64,000 nucleotides of DNA from Streptomyces sp. 11x1 (GTDB lineage Bacteria; Actinomycetota; Actinomycetes; Streptomycetales; Streptomycetaceae): the NCBI RefSeq assembly GCF_032598905.1, contig NZ_CP122458.1, forward strand, positions 2,108,001-2,172,000, in the 5' to 3' direction. A program made the translations under genes and the position numbers. The notes below the pieces were generated by a model. The model ran no database searches and was not told where the DNA came from. It saw only the letters and a program-made list of their open reading frames with translations. Below, piece by piece: positions 23,920 to 33,463 of this stretch (the stretch's first letter is position 1; every line of letters starts with the position of its first letter).

Positions 23920-24885
23920 TCACAGCCCCGGCCCGGGATCCGGTCGTACGGCTTCGGTGATGCCGGCGCGGGCCGCTTCGAGCTGGGCGGCGAACGCGAT
24001 GCCCAGGAAGAGCGCCACGCCCGTCAGGTTGGCCCACAGCAACAGGGCGACGAACGCCGTCAGCGGCCCGTACACGGCGCCGAAGGACCCGCTCTTCGCG
24101 ACGTAGAGCGCCAGCAGCCAGGTGGCCGTGACCCACAGGACCAGGTGGACCGCCGAGCCGAACGCGAGCCAGGTGTAGCCCGGCTGGTCCCTGCGCGGGG
24201 CCCAGCGGAAGATCACCGCCGACGCGGCCCAGGCGAGCAGGACGCCCAGCGGCACTTCGAGCGGGCCCCACCGGCCGAGCCACGCCCGCGACCAGCCGAG
24301 GGCCTCCACCACCGCGTTCCCCACGGCGTCCCCGGCCACGAGCACGAGGAAGCCCAGGATCATCGGCATGCCCGCGGCGAGCGCGAGGAGCAGGGCCCGC
24401 CCGTACTTGGCGAGGAAGGGCCGGTCGCGTTCGATGCCGTAGATGCGGTTGGCGCCCCGCTCCACCTGCCCCATCGCCGAGGCGAGGTTGAGCAGGGCGA
24501 AGGCGAGCCCCAGCCACATGGCGACGGCGTTCCAGACACCCGAACCGGCGCTGCGGGCGGTGGTGTCCAGCGCGTCCTCGACCAGGCTCGCGCTGGCGCC
24601 CGGCACGATCCGGCCCACGGTGAGTTCGATGATCCGCCCCACGCTCTCCGTGTGCACGGTGGTGGCCACACCGACCAGCGCGATGGTGAACGGCACCAGG
24701 CCCAGCACCACCTGGAACGCGAGCGAACGGGAGTGGCTGAAACCGTCCGCGTAGCGGAACCGGGCGAATGCGTCGAGGAGCAGCCGGCGGCCCCCGTAGC
24801 GCCTGAGCGCGGTCAGCGCCTCGTCGCCGGAGAGCTCCTCCCCGATCATGTCCCGCGTCTGCGGGACATGGACCACGGTTCCCAT
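23920..24885 (-). CDS. YihY/BrkB-family inner membrane protein
   Basis: A 321-residue polytopic protein of the YihY (formerly ribonuclease BN) family. Six hydrophobic helices are apparent; the family-typical N-terminal part reads SRSLAFQVVLGLVPFTIALV (about 52-71), and the late helices carry FGAVYGPLTAFVALLLWANL (about 275-294). The function of this family is unclear; transport or envelope roles have been proposed. ATG 24885 starts MGTVVHVPQTRDMIGEE. The next gene upstream on the same strand ends 9 bp away, so the two are probably cotranscribed. Confidence 0.9.
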   Translation of the reverse strand: MGTVVHVPQTRDMIGEELSGDEALTALRRYGGRRLLLDAFARFRYADGFSHSRSLAFQVVLGLVPFTIALVGVATTVHTESVGRIIELTVGRIVPGASASLVEDALDTTARSAGSGVWNAVAMWLGLAFALLNLASAMGQVERGANRIYGIERDRPFLAKYGRALLLALAAGMPMILGFLVLVAGDAVGNAVVEALGWSRAWLGRWGPLEVPLGVLLAWAASAVIFRWAPRRDQPGYTWLAFGSAVHLVLWVTATWLLALYVAKSGSFGAVYGPLTAFVALLLWANLTGVALFLGIAFAAQLEAARAGITEAVRPDPGPGL

Positions 24886-24894
24886 CGCGGCAGC

Positions 24895-25320
24895 TCAGCC
24901 GTTCGCCGCGGCCGTCACCGTGGCGGGGTCCATCCCCGTCAGCTCGGCGATGCGGTGCGGCGGCACTCCCGCGGCCAGGGCGCGGCCGATCAGGCCGTCC
25001 CGGCCGTCCGCGCAGTCGCGGTAGGCGAGCAGTTCCTCCTCGATCCGGGCCAGCGGCTCCGGCGCCAACCGGTGGCGGACCCGGCTCAGTTCCTCGTCGC
25101 TCAGCGGGACGGGCACCCGCTCCGCCCCCTCGGGGATGGCGGCCGTCTCCTCCGGCGGCAGCAGGCGCAGGCGCGCGGAGGTCGGCGTGGTCCCGTGGGC
25201 GTCCAGCCACGCGCGGACCGCGGGCGTCTCCATGCACGCGAGGTCCTGGACGGCGGCGGGGGCCACGCCGAGCGGTACGGACTCGTCGTCGAGCAGGAAC
25301 AGATAGGCGTCGTCGGTCAT
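24895..25320 (-). CDS. Conserved hypothetical protein with C-terminal HTH-like segment
   Basis: A 141-residue protein starting MTDDAYLFLLDDESVPLGVA. The acidic N-terminal half is followed by a helical region (ELSRVRHRLAPEPLARIEEE) and an end resembling a helix-turn-helix, LAAGVPPHRIAELTGMDPAT (about 118-137). I do not recognise a named family. ATG 25320 was chosen over ATG 25338 because of AAAGGATCGAGG directly upstream. It lies 9 bp ahead of the yihY-like gene and is probably in one transcript with it. Confidence 0.65.
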   Translation of the reverse strand: MTDDAYLFLLDDESVPLGVAPAAVQDLACMETPAVRAWLDAHGTTPTSARLRLLPPEETAAIPEGAERVPVPLSDEELSRVRHRLAPEPLARIEEELLAYRDCADGRDGLIGRALAAGVPPHRIAELTGMDPATVTAAANG

Positions 25321-25506
25321 CCTCGATCCTTTCCCCACGGCTGTTGACCGACATCCGCATACCCCCTCCCGGCCGATTCACCGTCCGGCGCCGCGGGCGT
25401 CCGCGGCCGGTCGCGGCCACGGCCCGCTCCGGGAAGGGGCTCGCCCGCGGACGGGGATCCCCCGAGGCCGGGCTCGTCCCGGAGCCAGGCTCGCGTGGGT
25501 CCGCGA

Positions 25507-26250
25507 TCAGGCGGTTCCGCCGCGGCGGCCGCGCAGCCACCACACTCCGCCGCCGACCGCGACGAGGACGGCCGCGCCGATGCCCAGCGGCACGGCCGGG
25601 GAGAGACCGTCGTCGCCGTCCGTGCCGGCCGCCGCGGGCTCCGCCGACGGCTTCTCGGCGTCCGGCTCCTTCGTGGCCTCCTTCGTGGGGGCCGCCGTCG
25701 TGGGCTCCTCGGAGGGGGTGGGCGTGGGGCTGACGGGCTTCGCGCCGGGCGCGGCGGCCTTCAGGTCCAGCCGGGGTGCCGGGTGGCCGTGGTGGCCGTC
25801 TCCGGACTCCTCCTCCAGTTCGATCCAGCGGTCCACCTTGCCGTCGCTGTAGGACTGCAGGGTCTTGAAGACCAGTGACTTCGCGTCGGGCAACTGCCGT
25901 ACGGTGACGACGTATTCGACGTCCTCCCCCACCGCCTGCTTCTCGCCCGAGACGGTGTAGCCCCGGCTGGTGGGGCTGAGCTTCCAGCCGTCGGGGCCCT
26001 TCTCGTAGGTGATGCCGGCGGGGGCGATGCCCTCGGGCAGGATCACCTCCAGCTTGGTGATGCCGGCCGTGGTGGACTCCGACGCGGCGGAGAAGGTCAG
26101 TTCGACGTTCTGGTCGAGGGCGCGGGCACCCTTCGCCTCGACGTCCGCATGGGCCGCGGCGGGCCCCGCGACGGCGACGACGGCCGCGAGGGCGACCGCG
26201 GTGAGCGCGCCGGATCGACGCAGGGTACGCAGCAGGGTGGAGCGGTGCAC
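25507..26250 (-). CDS. YcnI-type copper-binding membrane protein (DUF1775)
   Basis: A 247-residue exported protein. A signal peptide ends AGPAAA with cleavage before HADVEAKG, leaving an N-terminal histidine on the mature protein; in YcnI-type proteins that histidine binds copper (family knowledge). The DUF1775 domain fills about 34-165, followed by a Pro/Thr/Glu-rich stalk (PTPTPSEEPTTAAPTKEATK) and a C-terminal transmembrane helix near 222-240 with an Arg-rich tail (LRGRRGG). GTG 26250 follows GGGAG. A membrane protein gene upstream on the same strand is a likely partner. Confidence 0.9.
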   Translation of the reverse strand: MHRSTLLRTLRRSGALTAVALAAVVAVAGPAAAHADVEAKGARALDQNVELTFSAASESTTAGITKLEVILPEGIAPAGITYEKGPDGWKLSPTSRGYTVSGEKQAVGEDVEYVVTVRQLPDAKSLVFKTLQSYSDGKVDRWIELEEESGDGHHGHPAPRLDLKAAAPGAKPVSPTPTPSEEPTTAAPTKEATKEPDAEKPSAEPAAAGTDGDDGLSPAVPLGIGAAVLVAVGGGVWWLRGRRGGTA

Positions 26251-26418
26251 GGGGAACTCCCTTGAATGGGTGAGCTGTTGGCGTGGTGGGACACGGGGCA
26301 GCCCCGGCGCGCGCGGATCGGCCGGTGCCGATCGGCGCGCTCGGGGGTGCGGCCTGTGTCCGGGGCGTGGAGCCGACAGCGCGTCGTGCTCGCGGACGCC
26401 CCGGGAAACCGGCTGTCG

Positions 26419-27132
26419 TCAGACGGCGACAGCGGCCCCGGCCGGTGGCCCCCGGGAGGTGATCGCGTGGATGAGGAGATGGCGGCGCGGCGCACCGTCC
26501 GTACGGGCGCGGCGGGCGCGGGTCGGCGGACGGTACGCCGGCGCGGACGGTCCGAGGAGCGGGCGGAGGGGCGCGGTCAGCCATCCGGCGAGCGCCCGCA
26601 GGATACGGAAGGCGGCACGCTCACCGTGGGCGAGCCAGAGGCCACACAGCAGCGCGGCCAGCAGATGGGCGGCGAGCATGCCCGTCGAGGGCAGGCCGCC
26701 CATGATGTGCTCCAGCCCGTGCGTGACCGCCGCGACCAGGTGCTCCGTCGAAGGTGAGACGGGCGGGGTTCCCGTCGTGTGGTCCATCGTCGCCATGGCG
26801 GACCGGACGGGCGGGGCACCCGTCGCGTGGCCGAACGCGTCCGTGGCCGGGCCCGTGGCGCCCCGGGGATACCGCACCACCGTGTGGGCGAGCGAGAACA
26901 TCGCGTGGAGGAACGCCTGCGCGGCGACCGTGGCGGAGCCGACCAGGAGCGGGCCGCGCTCCCGGGCGCCCGACCACCAGGCCGCGCCGCCGGTCACCGC
27001 CGTCCCCGCGACCATGGCCCACCAGGGCACCGCGGCCCCCGACATCAGGACGTGCCCGAGGGAGGTGAGCAACACGCAGACGGCCGCGAACACGGCGGCC
27101 CTGAGCATGCGGGAACACCCCCCAGCGGTCAT
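26419..27132 (-). CDS. Polytopic membrane protein, possibly linked to the YcnI-like gene
   Basis: A 237-residue integral membrane protein with about five hydrophobic helices (FAAVCVLLTSLGHVLMSGAA near 10-30, then VPWWAMVAGTAVTGGAAWW) and an Arg/Pro-rich cytoplasmic tail. Several His residues lie in or near the helices and loops (HVLM, HAMFSLAHTV, HATG, HGLEHIMGG), which may bind metal. It ends 168 bp upstream of ycnI on the same strand. No named family is recognised. ATG 27132 is preferred over ATG 27162 because of GAGGATGGGG upstream. Confidence 0.7.
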   Translation of the reverse strand: MTAGGCSRMLRAAVFAAVCVLLTSLGHVLMSGAAVPWWAMVAGTAVTGGAAWWSGARERGPLLVGSATVAAQAFLHAMFSLAHTVVRYPRGATGPATDAFGHATGAPPVRSAMATMDHTTGTPPVSPSTEHLVAAVTHGLEHIMGGLPSTGMLAAHLLAALLCGLWLAHGERAAFRILRALAGWLTAPLRPLLGPSAPAYRPPTRARRARTDGAPRRHLLIHAITSRGPPAGAAVAV

Positions 27133-27394
27133 CGCGCCCCATCCTCGCAGTCCTGGTCCCACGCGTCACGGGAGGGTACGTGCACGCCCCTGGCCTGCCA
27201 CTCAATCCGGCCGCGGTGACGCACACCACACCGGCCGCGTAGGGGGTGGCGGGGCAGGGGCCGGCGAGGGACGGCTGCGGTGGCCTGACGCGGCATCAAG
27301 CCAAAGTGACGCCGGCGGTGTCGGTCGTCTTTCGGGATCGCTGTGGCGCTCCTATCTTCGTACGCCAATGGTTACCGACGGTAAGGGGTGGGCG

Positions 27395-29179
27395 ATGGAC
27401 ACGCTGGGCGGCACCACACGCAGAGGTTTCCTGGGTACGGCGACGGCCGCCGGTGGTGCCGTCGCCCTCGGCACCGCGCCGCGGGCGGAGGCACGGGATG
27501 AGGCGCGGCAAGAGGCCGCTCCACACACCGTGGCGGTCCTGGGCGGGGGCGTCGCCGGTCTCACGGCGGCGCACGAACTCGCCGAGCGCGGCTTCCGGGT
27601 GACGGTGTACGAACGCAAGGCGCTCGGCGGCAAGGCCCGCAGCATGGACGTACCGGGCAGCGGTACGGGCGGCCGTGCCCCGTTGCCCGGGGAGCACGGC
27701 TTCCGCTTCATCCCGGGGATCTATCACAACCTGCCCGACACCATGCGCCGCATCCCCTTCCCGGGCAACGCCCATGGCGTGCACGACAACCTCGTCGCCC
27801 CCAAGGAGATGCTGTTCGCCCGGTCCAGCGGCCGCGAGGACATCAGGATCCCGCTCCCCTGGCCGGACAACAGCCCCGCCGACCTCACCCCCGACGAGAT
27901 CCGCCGAGCCGTCACCGCGTTGCTGGACACCGCCTTCAAACTTCCCCTGCACGAGGCCCTCTACTTCGCCAACCGCTTCCTGGTCTTCCTCACCAGCTGC
28001 GACGAACGCCGCGACGAGACCTGGGAGCGGACACCGTGGTGGGAGTTCGTCCGCGCCGGGCAGATGTCGTACGACTACCAGCGGATCCTCGCGGTCGGCA
28101 TCACCCGCAACATCGTGGCCACCAAGGCGGAGGAGGCCAGCACCCGTACCGTCGCCACCCTGCTGGAGGCCTTCGCCTTCAACCTGCTGGGGCGGGGCGC
28201 GGACGGCCCGCTGGACCGGATCCTCGACGCGCCCACCAACGAGGCCTGGATCGACCCGTGGGTGACCCATCTGCGGTCCCTCGGGGTCGAGTTCCGGATC
28301 GGCTGGACCGTACGTGACCTGACCCCGGACGGTGGCCGGATCGGCTCGGCCGTCATCGAGGATCCGACGGGCACCCGGCGGACCATCACCGCCGACCACT
28401 ACATCTCGGCCATGCCGGTCGAGCACGCCCGGCGCACCTGGAACCCGGCCGTGCGCGCCGCCGACCCCCAACTCGCCGCGTGCGACCGGCTGCAGACCGA
28501 CTGGATGACCGGCATCCAGTTCTATCTGACCGAACGCACGCCGATCCTGCACGGCCATCTCGACCTCATCGACTCCCCCTGGTCGCTGACGGCGATCGCG
28601 CAGGCGCAGCACTGGCCGGGCCACGACTTCCCCGCCGACTTCGGGGACGGCACGGTCGCGGACTGCCTCTCCGTGGACGTCTCCGAGTGGGACCGGCCCG
28701 GCATCCTGTACGGGAAGACGGCCAAGCAGTGCACCCGCGCCGAGGTCGCCCGCGAGGTGTGGGCGCAGCTGAAGGCCGCGCTCAACGACACCGGCCGTAC
28801 GGTCCTGAAGGACTCCGTGCTCCACTCCTGGTTCCTCGACCCGGCCGTGGACGGACTCGGCACCCCGAACCCGGTCAACGAGGAGCAGTTGCTGATCCAT
28901 CCGACGGGGACCTTCCACCACCGCCCGCGCTCGGCCACGAGGATCCCCAACCTCTTCCTGTCCGGCGACTACGTGGCCGTACCCATCGACCTGGCGACCA
29001 TGGAGGGCGCCAACACCTCCGCCCGGCAGGCCGTCAACGCCCTGCTGGACCGGATCGGTTCGTCCGCCGAGCGGTGCACCGTCACCCCGCTGTACCGGGC
29101 ACCCGAGTTCGAGGCGCTCAAGCGCCACGACCGGACCCGGTACCTCCTGCGGCTGCCGAACCTCTTCGACCTCGGCTGA
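27395..29179 (+). CDS. Tat-exported FAD-dependent amine oxidase/desaturase-like oxidoreductase
   Basis: A 594-residue flavoprotein of the phytoene-desaturase/hydroxysqualene-dehydroxylase-like superfamily. A twin-arginine signal, [15 protein letters not shown], is at residues about 6-20 with probable cleavage after APRAEA. The FAD dinucleotide motif is [20 protein letters not shown] (about 45-64), and [20 protein letters not shown] near 525 is the C-terminal FAD contact. ATG 27395 was chosen over ATG 27368 because AAGGGG precedes it. There are no hopanoid or carotenoid genes nearby, so the substrate is open. Export of a folded flavoprotein is unusual for a desaturase. Confidence 0.85.
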   Translation: MDTLGGTTRRGFLGTATAAGGAVALGTAPRAEARDEARQEAAPHTVAVLGGGVAGLTAAHELAERGFRVTVYERKALGGKARSMDVPGSGTGGRAPLPGEHGFRFIPGIYHNLPDTMRRIPFPGNAHGVHDNLVAPKEMLFARSSGREDIRIPLPWPDNSPADLTPDEIRRAVTALLDTAFKLPLHEALYFANRFLVFLTSCDERRDETWERTPWWEFVRAGQMSYDYQRILAVGITRNIVATKAEEASTRTVATLLEAFAFNLLGRGADGPLDRILDAPTNEAWIDPWVTHLRSLGVEFRIGWTVRDLTPDGGRIGSAVIEDPTGTRRTITADHYISAMPVEHARRTWNPAVRAADPQLAACDRLQTDWMTGIQFYLTERTPILHGHLDLIDSPWSLTAIAQAQHWPGHDFPADFGDGTVADCLSVDVSEWDRPGILYGKTAKQCTRAEVAREVWAQLKAALNDTGRTVLKDSVLHSWFLDPAVDGLGTPNPVNEEQLLIHPTGTFHHRPRSATRIPNLFLSGDYVAVPIDLATMEGANTSARQAVNALLDRIGSSAERCTVTPLYRAPEFEALKRHDRTRYLLRLPNLFDLG

Positions 29180-29281
29180 CGTCGCCGTCCGGCAGGCCGA
29201 CACCTCACCGTCCGCGCCGGGGTCCCGGCCGTTCGCGTGCCACGCTGTGCGCGGTGCCGGGACGGAAGGACGGGGCGGTCT

Positions 29282-31030
29282 GTGACAACGCAGCGCGAGA
29301 GTCGAGGGCTGCTCGCCCGGGTACGGGCGGTCCCCGGGGTCGAAGCGGTGGCGTCCTACCGGCGCGAGTGGCTGGTCAAGGACCTGGTCGCGGGGGTCGT
29401 CCTGACCACACTGCTGGTCCCCCAGGGGATGGCGTACGCCGAGCTGGCGGGCCTGCCGCCGATCACCGGCCTCTACACGACGGTGCTCTGCCTGCTCGGG
29501 TACGCGGTGTGCGGGCCGTCCCGGATCCTGGTGCTGGGCCCGGACTCCTCACTCGGGCCGATGATCGCCGCCACCGTGCTGCCCCTGGTGGCGGCGGACG
29601 GGGATCCGGACCGAGCCGTCGCGCTGGCGTCGATGCTCGCGCTCATGGTGGCGGCCGTCATGATCCTGGCGTCGGTGGCGAAGCTCGGTTTCATCGCCGA
29701 CCTGATCTCCAAGCCGACGATGATCGGCTATATGAACGGCCTGGCGCTGACCATCCTGATCGGTCAGCTGCCCAAGCTGCTCGGCTTCAAGGTGGAGGCG
29801 GACGGTCTGATCGGCGAGGGCGCCGGCTTCGTCCGGGAACTCGCCGACGGGGCGGTGGTGCCGGCCGCCGCCGCGGTCGGCTGCGGCGGGATCGCCGTCA
29901 TCCTGGTGCTCCAGCGCTTCCTGCCGAAGGTCCCCGCGGTGCTCGTGATGGTGGTCCTGGCGATCGCCGCGGCCACGGCCTTCGACCTCGGCGCCCGCGA
30001 CGTCAGCCTGGTCGGCGAACTGCCCGAGGGTTTCCCGCCGTTCACGATCCCCGAGATCCGGCTCTCCGACCTCGTACCGCTCCTCGGCGGAGCACTGGGC
30101 ATCGCCCTGGTGTCCCTGGCCGACACGATCTCCAACGCGTCGGCCTTCGCGGCCCGCACGGGGCAGGAGGTCCGCGGCAACCTGGAGATGACCGGGGTCG
30201 GGGTCGCGAATCTGGCGGCCGGCCTCTTCCAGGGCTTCCCGGTCAGCACGAGCGGGTCCCGGACGGCCGTGGCGGAGCGCGCGGGGGCCAGGAGCCAGCT
30301 CACCGGGGTCGTCGGCGCGGCGCTGATCGTCCTCATGCTGGTGCTGGTCCCGGGGCTGTTCCGCGATCTGCCGCAGCCGGCGCTGGCGGCCGTGGTCATC
30401 ACCGCGTCGCTCTCCCTGGCCGACCTGCCGGGGGCGGTACGGCTGTGGCGCCAGCGCCCGGCGGAGTTCCTGCTCTGCCTCGCGGCCTTCGTGGGCGTGG
30501 CGCTGCTGGGTGTACTGCCCGGGATCGCCGTCGCCGTGGCGCTGTCCGTCCTCAACGTCTTCCGCCGCGCCTGGTGGCCGTACAACACCGTACTGGGGCG
30601 GGTGCCCGACCTGGAGGGCTACCACGACGTCCGCTCCTACCCGCGGGCCCGGCAGCTGCCGGGGCTGGTGATCTACCGGTTCGACGCGCCGCTCTTCTTC
30701 GCCAACGCCAAGGCCTTCCGCGACGAGGTCAGACGCCTGGCCGCCGCCGAGCCGCGGCCGAGCTGGATCGTGATCGCGGCGGAGCCCATGACCGACGTGG
30801 ACACCACCGCCGCCGACGTGCTGGAGGAACTCGACGAGGAGCTCAACGCCCGGCATGTGCACCTGGTGTTCGCCGAGCTCAAGGACCCCGTACGCCGCAA
30901 GATCGAACGCTACGGCCTGACCCGCACCATCGACCCCCGGCACTTCTACCCCACCGTGGAGTCCGCCGTGGCCGCGTACCGCCTGCGCACCGGGGCGGCC
31001 TGGGGCCCGCCGCCCGCCGACGAGGGATGA
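29282..31030 (+). CDS. SulP-family anion transporter with STAS domain
   Basis: A 582-residue permease with about 10-12 hydrophobic helices over residues 30-420, followed by a cytoplasmic STAS domain (about 445-560, [20 protein letters not shown]). The SulP signature [20 protein letters not shown] (about 56-75) is clear. Likely substrates are sulfate, bicarbonate or another anion; sequence does not decide. GTG 29282 is listed; its spacing to GGAAGGA is somewhat long. A strong hairpin at 31059-31082 follows. No carbonic anhydrase is attached or adjacent. Confidence 0.93.
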   Translation: MTTQRESRGLLARVRAVPGVEAVASYRREWLVKDLVAGVVLTTLLVPQGMAYAELAGLPPITGLYTTVLCLLGYAVCGPSRILVLGPDSSLGPMIAATVLPLVAADGDPDRAVALASMLALMVAAVMILASVAKLGFIADLISKPTMIGYMNGLALTILIGQLPKLLGFKVEADGLIGEGAGFVRELADGAVVPAAAAVGCGGIAVILVLQRFLPKVPAVLVMVVLAIAAATAFDLGARDVSLVGELPEGFPPFTIPEIRLSDLVPLLGGALGIALVSLADTISNASAFAARTGQEVRGNLEMTGVGVANLAAGLFQGFPVSTSGSRTAVAERAGARSQLTGVVGAALIVLMLVLVPGLFRDLPQPALAAVVITASLSLADLPGAVRLWRQRPAEFLLCLAAFVGVALLGVLPGIAVAVALSVLNVFRRAWWPYNTVLGRVPDLEGYHDVRSYPRARQLPGLVIYRFDAPLFFANAKAFRDEVRRLAAAEPRPSWIVIAAEPMTDVDTTAADVLEELDEELNARHVHLVFAELKDPVRRKIERYGLTRTIDPRHFYPTVESAVAAYRLRTGAAWGPPPADEG

Positions 31031-31058
31031 GGCCGGGGGCTGGTGAGGGCCGGGGAGG

Positions 31059-31082
31059 CCGTCGCGGCCGCTGCCGCGACGG
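31059..31082 (+). terminator. Hairpin after sulP-like gene
   Basis: CCGTCGCGGC and GCCGCGACGG form a perfect 10-bp stem around a CGCT loop, 29 bp past the stop. Confidence 0.65.
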
Positions 31083-31097
31083 GCGGGGGCGCCGGTC

Positions 31098-31266
31098 GCG
31101 CCGAACGTCCTGCGCCACCTCGTCCTGGTCGTCGACGCGTACGGCGTGGACCCGCGGCCGCTGCCGGCCCGGGTCGGCTGGACCCGGCGATGCCGCGCTC
31201 CGCCGCGCTGCGGGTCCCCTACCGGCAGGGCAGCGATGTCGTCTGCCGGGCCGTCAACGGCCAGGG
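31098..31266 (+). pseudogene. Fragment of an AraC-type regulator gene (paralogue of 9988-11094)
   Basis: Two frames together match residues about 13-67 of the AraC-family protein encoded at 9988. The first reads [19 protein letters not shown] with LPARVGWT, corresponding to SPNILRYLDQITEEYGVDL. After a frameshift near 31188, [20 protein letters not shown] corresponds to MRSAALRVSYRQGSAVIRR. The rest of the gene is gone. This accounts for most of the 31031-31392 gap. Confidence 0.75.
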
Positions 31267-31392
31267 GACTCGCCGTACGCAGGCCCGGACGCGGCCCGTA
31301 CGCTGTCGCCGGGCCTCCCCCGGAGGCCGTGGAGCGAGCCGCGCCCCGCGCGCATGCTCGCCTCTCCCCGACACCCCGAAGGCGGTACGGCC

Positions 31393-32178
31393 GTGAAGGT
31401 GCACCACCTCAACTGCGGGACGATGCTCCCGCTCACCGGCGCGCTGGTGTGCCACGTCCTGCTGGTCGAGGCACCGGGCGGACTGGTGCTGGTGGACTCC
31501 GGGTTCGGGCTGAGCGACATCGCCGAGCCCGGCCGTCGGCTGGGGCCCTCCCGGCGTCTGATCAGGCCCGTACTCAGGGCCGAGGAGACGGCGGCGCGTC
31601 AGGTCGAGGCCCTCGGGTTCCGGCGGGAGGACGTACGGCACATCGTGGTCACCCACTTCGACCACGACCACATCGGCGGCATCTCCGACTTCCCCGGTGC
31701 CCAGGTCCACACGACCGCGGCCGAGGCCCTGGGGGCGATGGTCTCCCCGTCCCGGCGGGAGCGGTCCCGGTACCGGTCGGCGCAGTGGGCCCACGGGCCG
31801 AAGATCGTCGAGCACACGCCGGACGGCGAGGCGTGGCGCGGCTTCGCCGCCGCCAAGGAGCTCGACGCCGTCGCCCCGGGCGTCGTCCTGGTGTCCCTTC
31901 CGGGGCACACCCGCGGCCACGCCTGCGTCGCGGTCGACACCGGAAGCCGCTGGATCCTGCACGCCGGCGACGCGTTCTTCCACCGGGGGACGATCGACGG
32001 ACGCGCCCCCGTCCCCCGTGCCCTGCGCGCCGTGGAGAACCTGCTGGCGCATGACCTGAAGCAGGTGCGCGCCAACCACGCCCGCCTCGTCGAACTGCAC
32101 CGCCGCCGTGACGCCGATCTGACCGTCGTCAACGCGCACGACCCCGTCCTGTACGAGCGCGCCCGCACCGCTCCCTAG
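31393..32178 (+). CDS. Metallo-beta-lactamase-fold hydrolase (AHL-lactonase-like)
   Basis: A 261-residue metallohydrolase. The metal motif HxHxDH-type reads [10 protein letters not shown] (about 78-87), with further ligands in [11 protein letters not shown] (His about 175), AGDAFF (Asp about 196) and a late His near 245. The overall layout resembles N-acyl-homoserine lactonases and related lactonases. GTG 31393 begins [13 protein letters not shown], a family-typical opening. The actual substrate could be any lactone or ester. It stands alone between an AraC relic and a MITE-like element. Confidence 0.88.
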   Translation: MKVHHLNCGTMLPLTGALVCHVLLVEAPGGLVLVDSGFGLSDIAEPGRRLGPSRRLIRPVLRAEETAARQVEALGFRREDVRHIVVTHFDHDHIGGISDFPGAQVHTTAAEALGAMVSPSRRERSRYRSAQWAHGPKIVEHTPDGEAWRGFAAAKELDAVAPGVVLVSLPGHTRGHACVAVDTGSRWILHAGDAFFHRGTIDGRAPVPRALRAVENLLAHDLKQVRANHARLVELHRRRDADLTVVNAHDPVLYERARTAP

Positions 32179-32294
32179 GAGACCGCTGAAGATCTTGCTC
32201 TGGCCGCCCGACTCACCCTGGATTTCCGGTAAATGCCAATCGCCATCAAGTAGGGCAAGCCGGGCGCATTTTCAAGATCTTCAGGACGCTTCTG

Positions 32295-32504
32295 GGCCCT
32301 GTCGTCACATTCCCGTCGTCGCCCGGAGGGCGGCCTGGCGGCGTCGTGGGGGTACCTCCCGGTCGAGCGCAGCCGAGACCGGGGGAGCGTGCTCTCGGCG
32401 TGCCGGGCACTGACCGGCGTACCGGACGTACTCGGGTCAGTGCCCGGTGCGTCGAGAGCGCGTGCATGGCGTCGCGGGGCAGGCGGGAATGTGACGACAG
32501 GGCC
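32295..32504. mobile_element. MITE-like element with 21-bp perfect terminal inverted repeats
   Basis: Identical 21-bp ends (32295-32315 and the inverse at 32484-32504, beginning GGCCCTGTCGTCACATT) bound a 210-bp non-coding segment. The interior is itself folded: GTGCTCTCGGCGTGCCGGGC is nearly complementary to the stretch near 32440-32460, and a GGGGGTACCTCCCGGTCGAG hairpin precedes it. No transposase is encoded. This is the structure of a miniature inverted-repeat element moved in trans. A clear target duplication is not visible. Confidence 0.7.
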
Positions 32505-32561
32505 TGGCCACGGCACTGCAGAGGCCGCCCCGGTGGCCGCAGTGGAGAGGGCGCGCGACCG

Positions 32562-33257
32562 TCAGATCCAGCCGTCGAGGGACGTCATGAAGCCGTCGAA
32601 GTCGTCCCGGTGGATGGTGTGGCCCGCTCCGGGGACCGTCCGGACCGCGAAGCCGTCGGACCTGAGCCGCTCGGCGTCCTCGGGGCCGACCAGGTAGCTG
32701 GGGTCGGCGAGTTGGAGGAGGGAGGGGACGACGAGGCGGTCGGGTACGAAGCCGCTGAGCGGGCGGCCGCCGAGGAAGTGGGCGGAGCCGGCGTCCCAGG
32801 CGGCCAGGGTGGCCATCTCGATGTCGACGTCCTCGGGGTCCCAGCGCGGGTTGAGCGCGGCCGTCTGTGCGCGGGTGGCTCGTTTGAAGGAGGCGAACAC
32901 CTCGGGGCCGACGCGGCGGTCGGGGTCGGCGGACGACCAGGCGGGGTCCGAGTAGACCGCCCGCCGGGGCCGCAGCCGTTCGACGGCGAGGGAGAGGGCG
33001 AGCCCGCCCAGGGAGTGCCCGAGGGCCAGGTCGGCCTGTCGGGGCAGGGTGTCGACGAGGTCGTCGGCGAAGAGCCGCGGACTGTACTCGCCGCGCGCTG
33101 ACAGCCCGTGGCCGCGCAGGTCCACGGCGATCACCCGGTAGCCGAGGTCCGCGAGCGCCGGGGCGACCCGGCGCCAGGTGCGGGAGTCGGACATGATGCC
33201 GTGAACAAGCAGGGCGATCCGCTCACCGGCGCCCCATTCCCGGGTGTGCAGCCGCAC
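32562..33257 (-). CDS. Alpha/beta hydrolase
   Basis: A 231-residue hydrolase. The oxyanion region is LLVHGIMSDSRTW (about 16-28), the nucleophile elbow LGHSLGG (about 83-89, Ser about 85), the acid probably Asp in the late strand region (VLQLADPSYLVG near 180), and the His in GAGHTIHRDDFDGF (about 211). GTG 33257 was chosen because GAAAGG precedes it and the protein fold begins directly with VRLHTREWG; upstream in-frame sequence is not protein-like. Substrate unknown. Confidence 0.87.
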   Translation of the reverse strand: MRLHTREWGAGERIALLVHGIMSDSRTWRRVAPALADLGYRVIAVDLRGHGLSARGEYSPRLFADDLVDTLPRQADLALGHSLGGLALSLAVERLRPRRAVYSDPAWSSADPDRRVGPEVFASFKRATRAQTAALNPRWDPEDVDIEMATLAAWDAGSAHFLGGRPLSGFVPDRLVVPSLLQLADPSYLVGPEDAERLRSDGFAVRTVPGAGHTIHRDDFDGFMTSLDGWI

Positions 33258-33463
33258 ATCATGCCTTTCGTCGATTCGGCGTCGGTTCGGCCGGTCCCAG
33301 ATGGACGCCGTCGTTCGGGCCGGGTCGCCGACGGGCCCGGTTCCGCGTGGTGATCGCTTCCCCGCCCATGGGGCGCGCAGTCGAGCGTATTCGCTCCCGA
33401 GGACGCGCGGCCCTCGGAAGCGGCCGCCGTCCGGCGCGAGCCGTCGCCGCATGCGAACCGTCG

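Noticed and set aside
23351..26584. A 1077-codon minus-strand open frame
   Set aside because: Only its last 158 codons (from ATG 23827) form a recognisable HATPase protein; the rest is out of frame with the YihY, 25-kb and YcnI genes on the same strand and lacks protein-like features.
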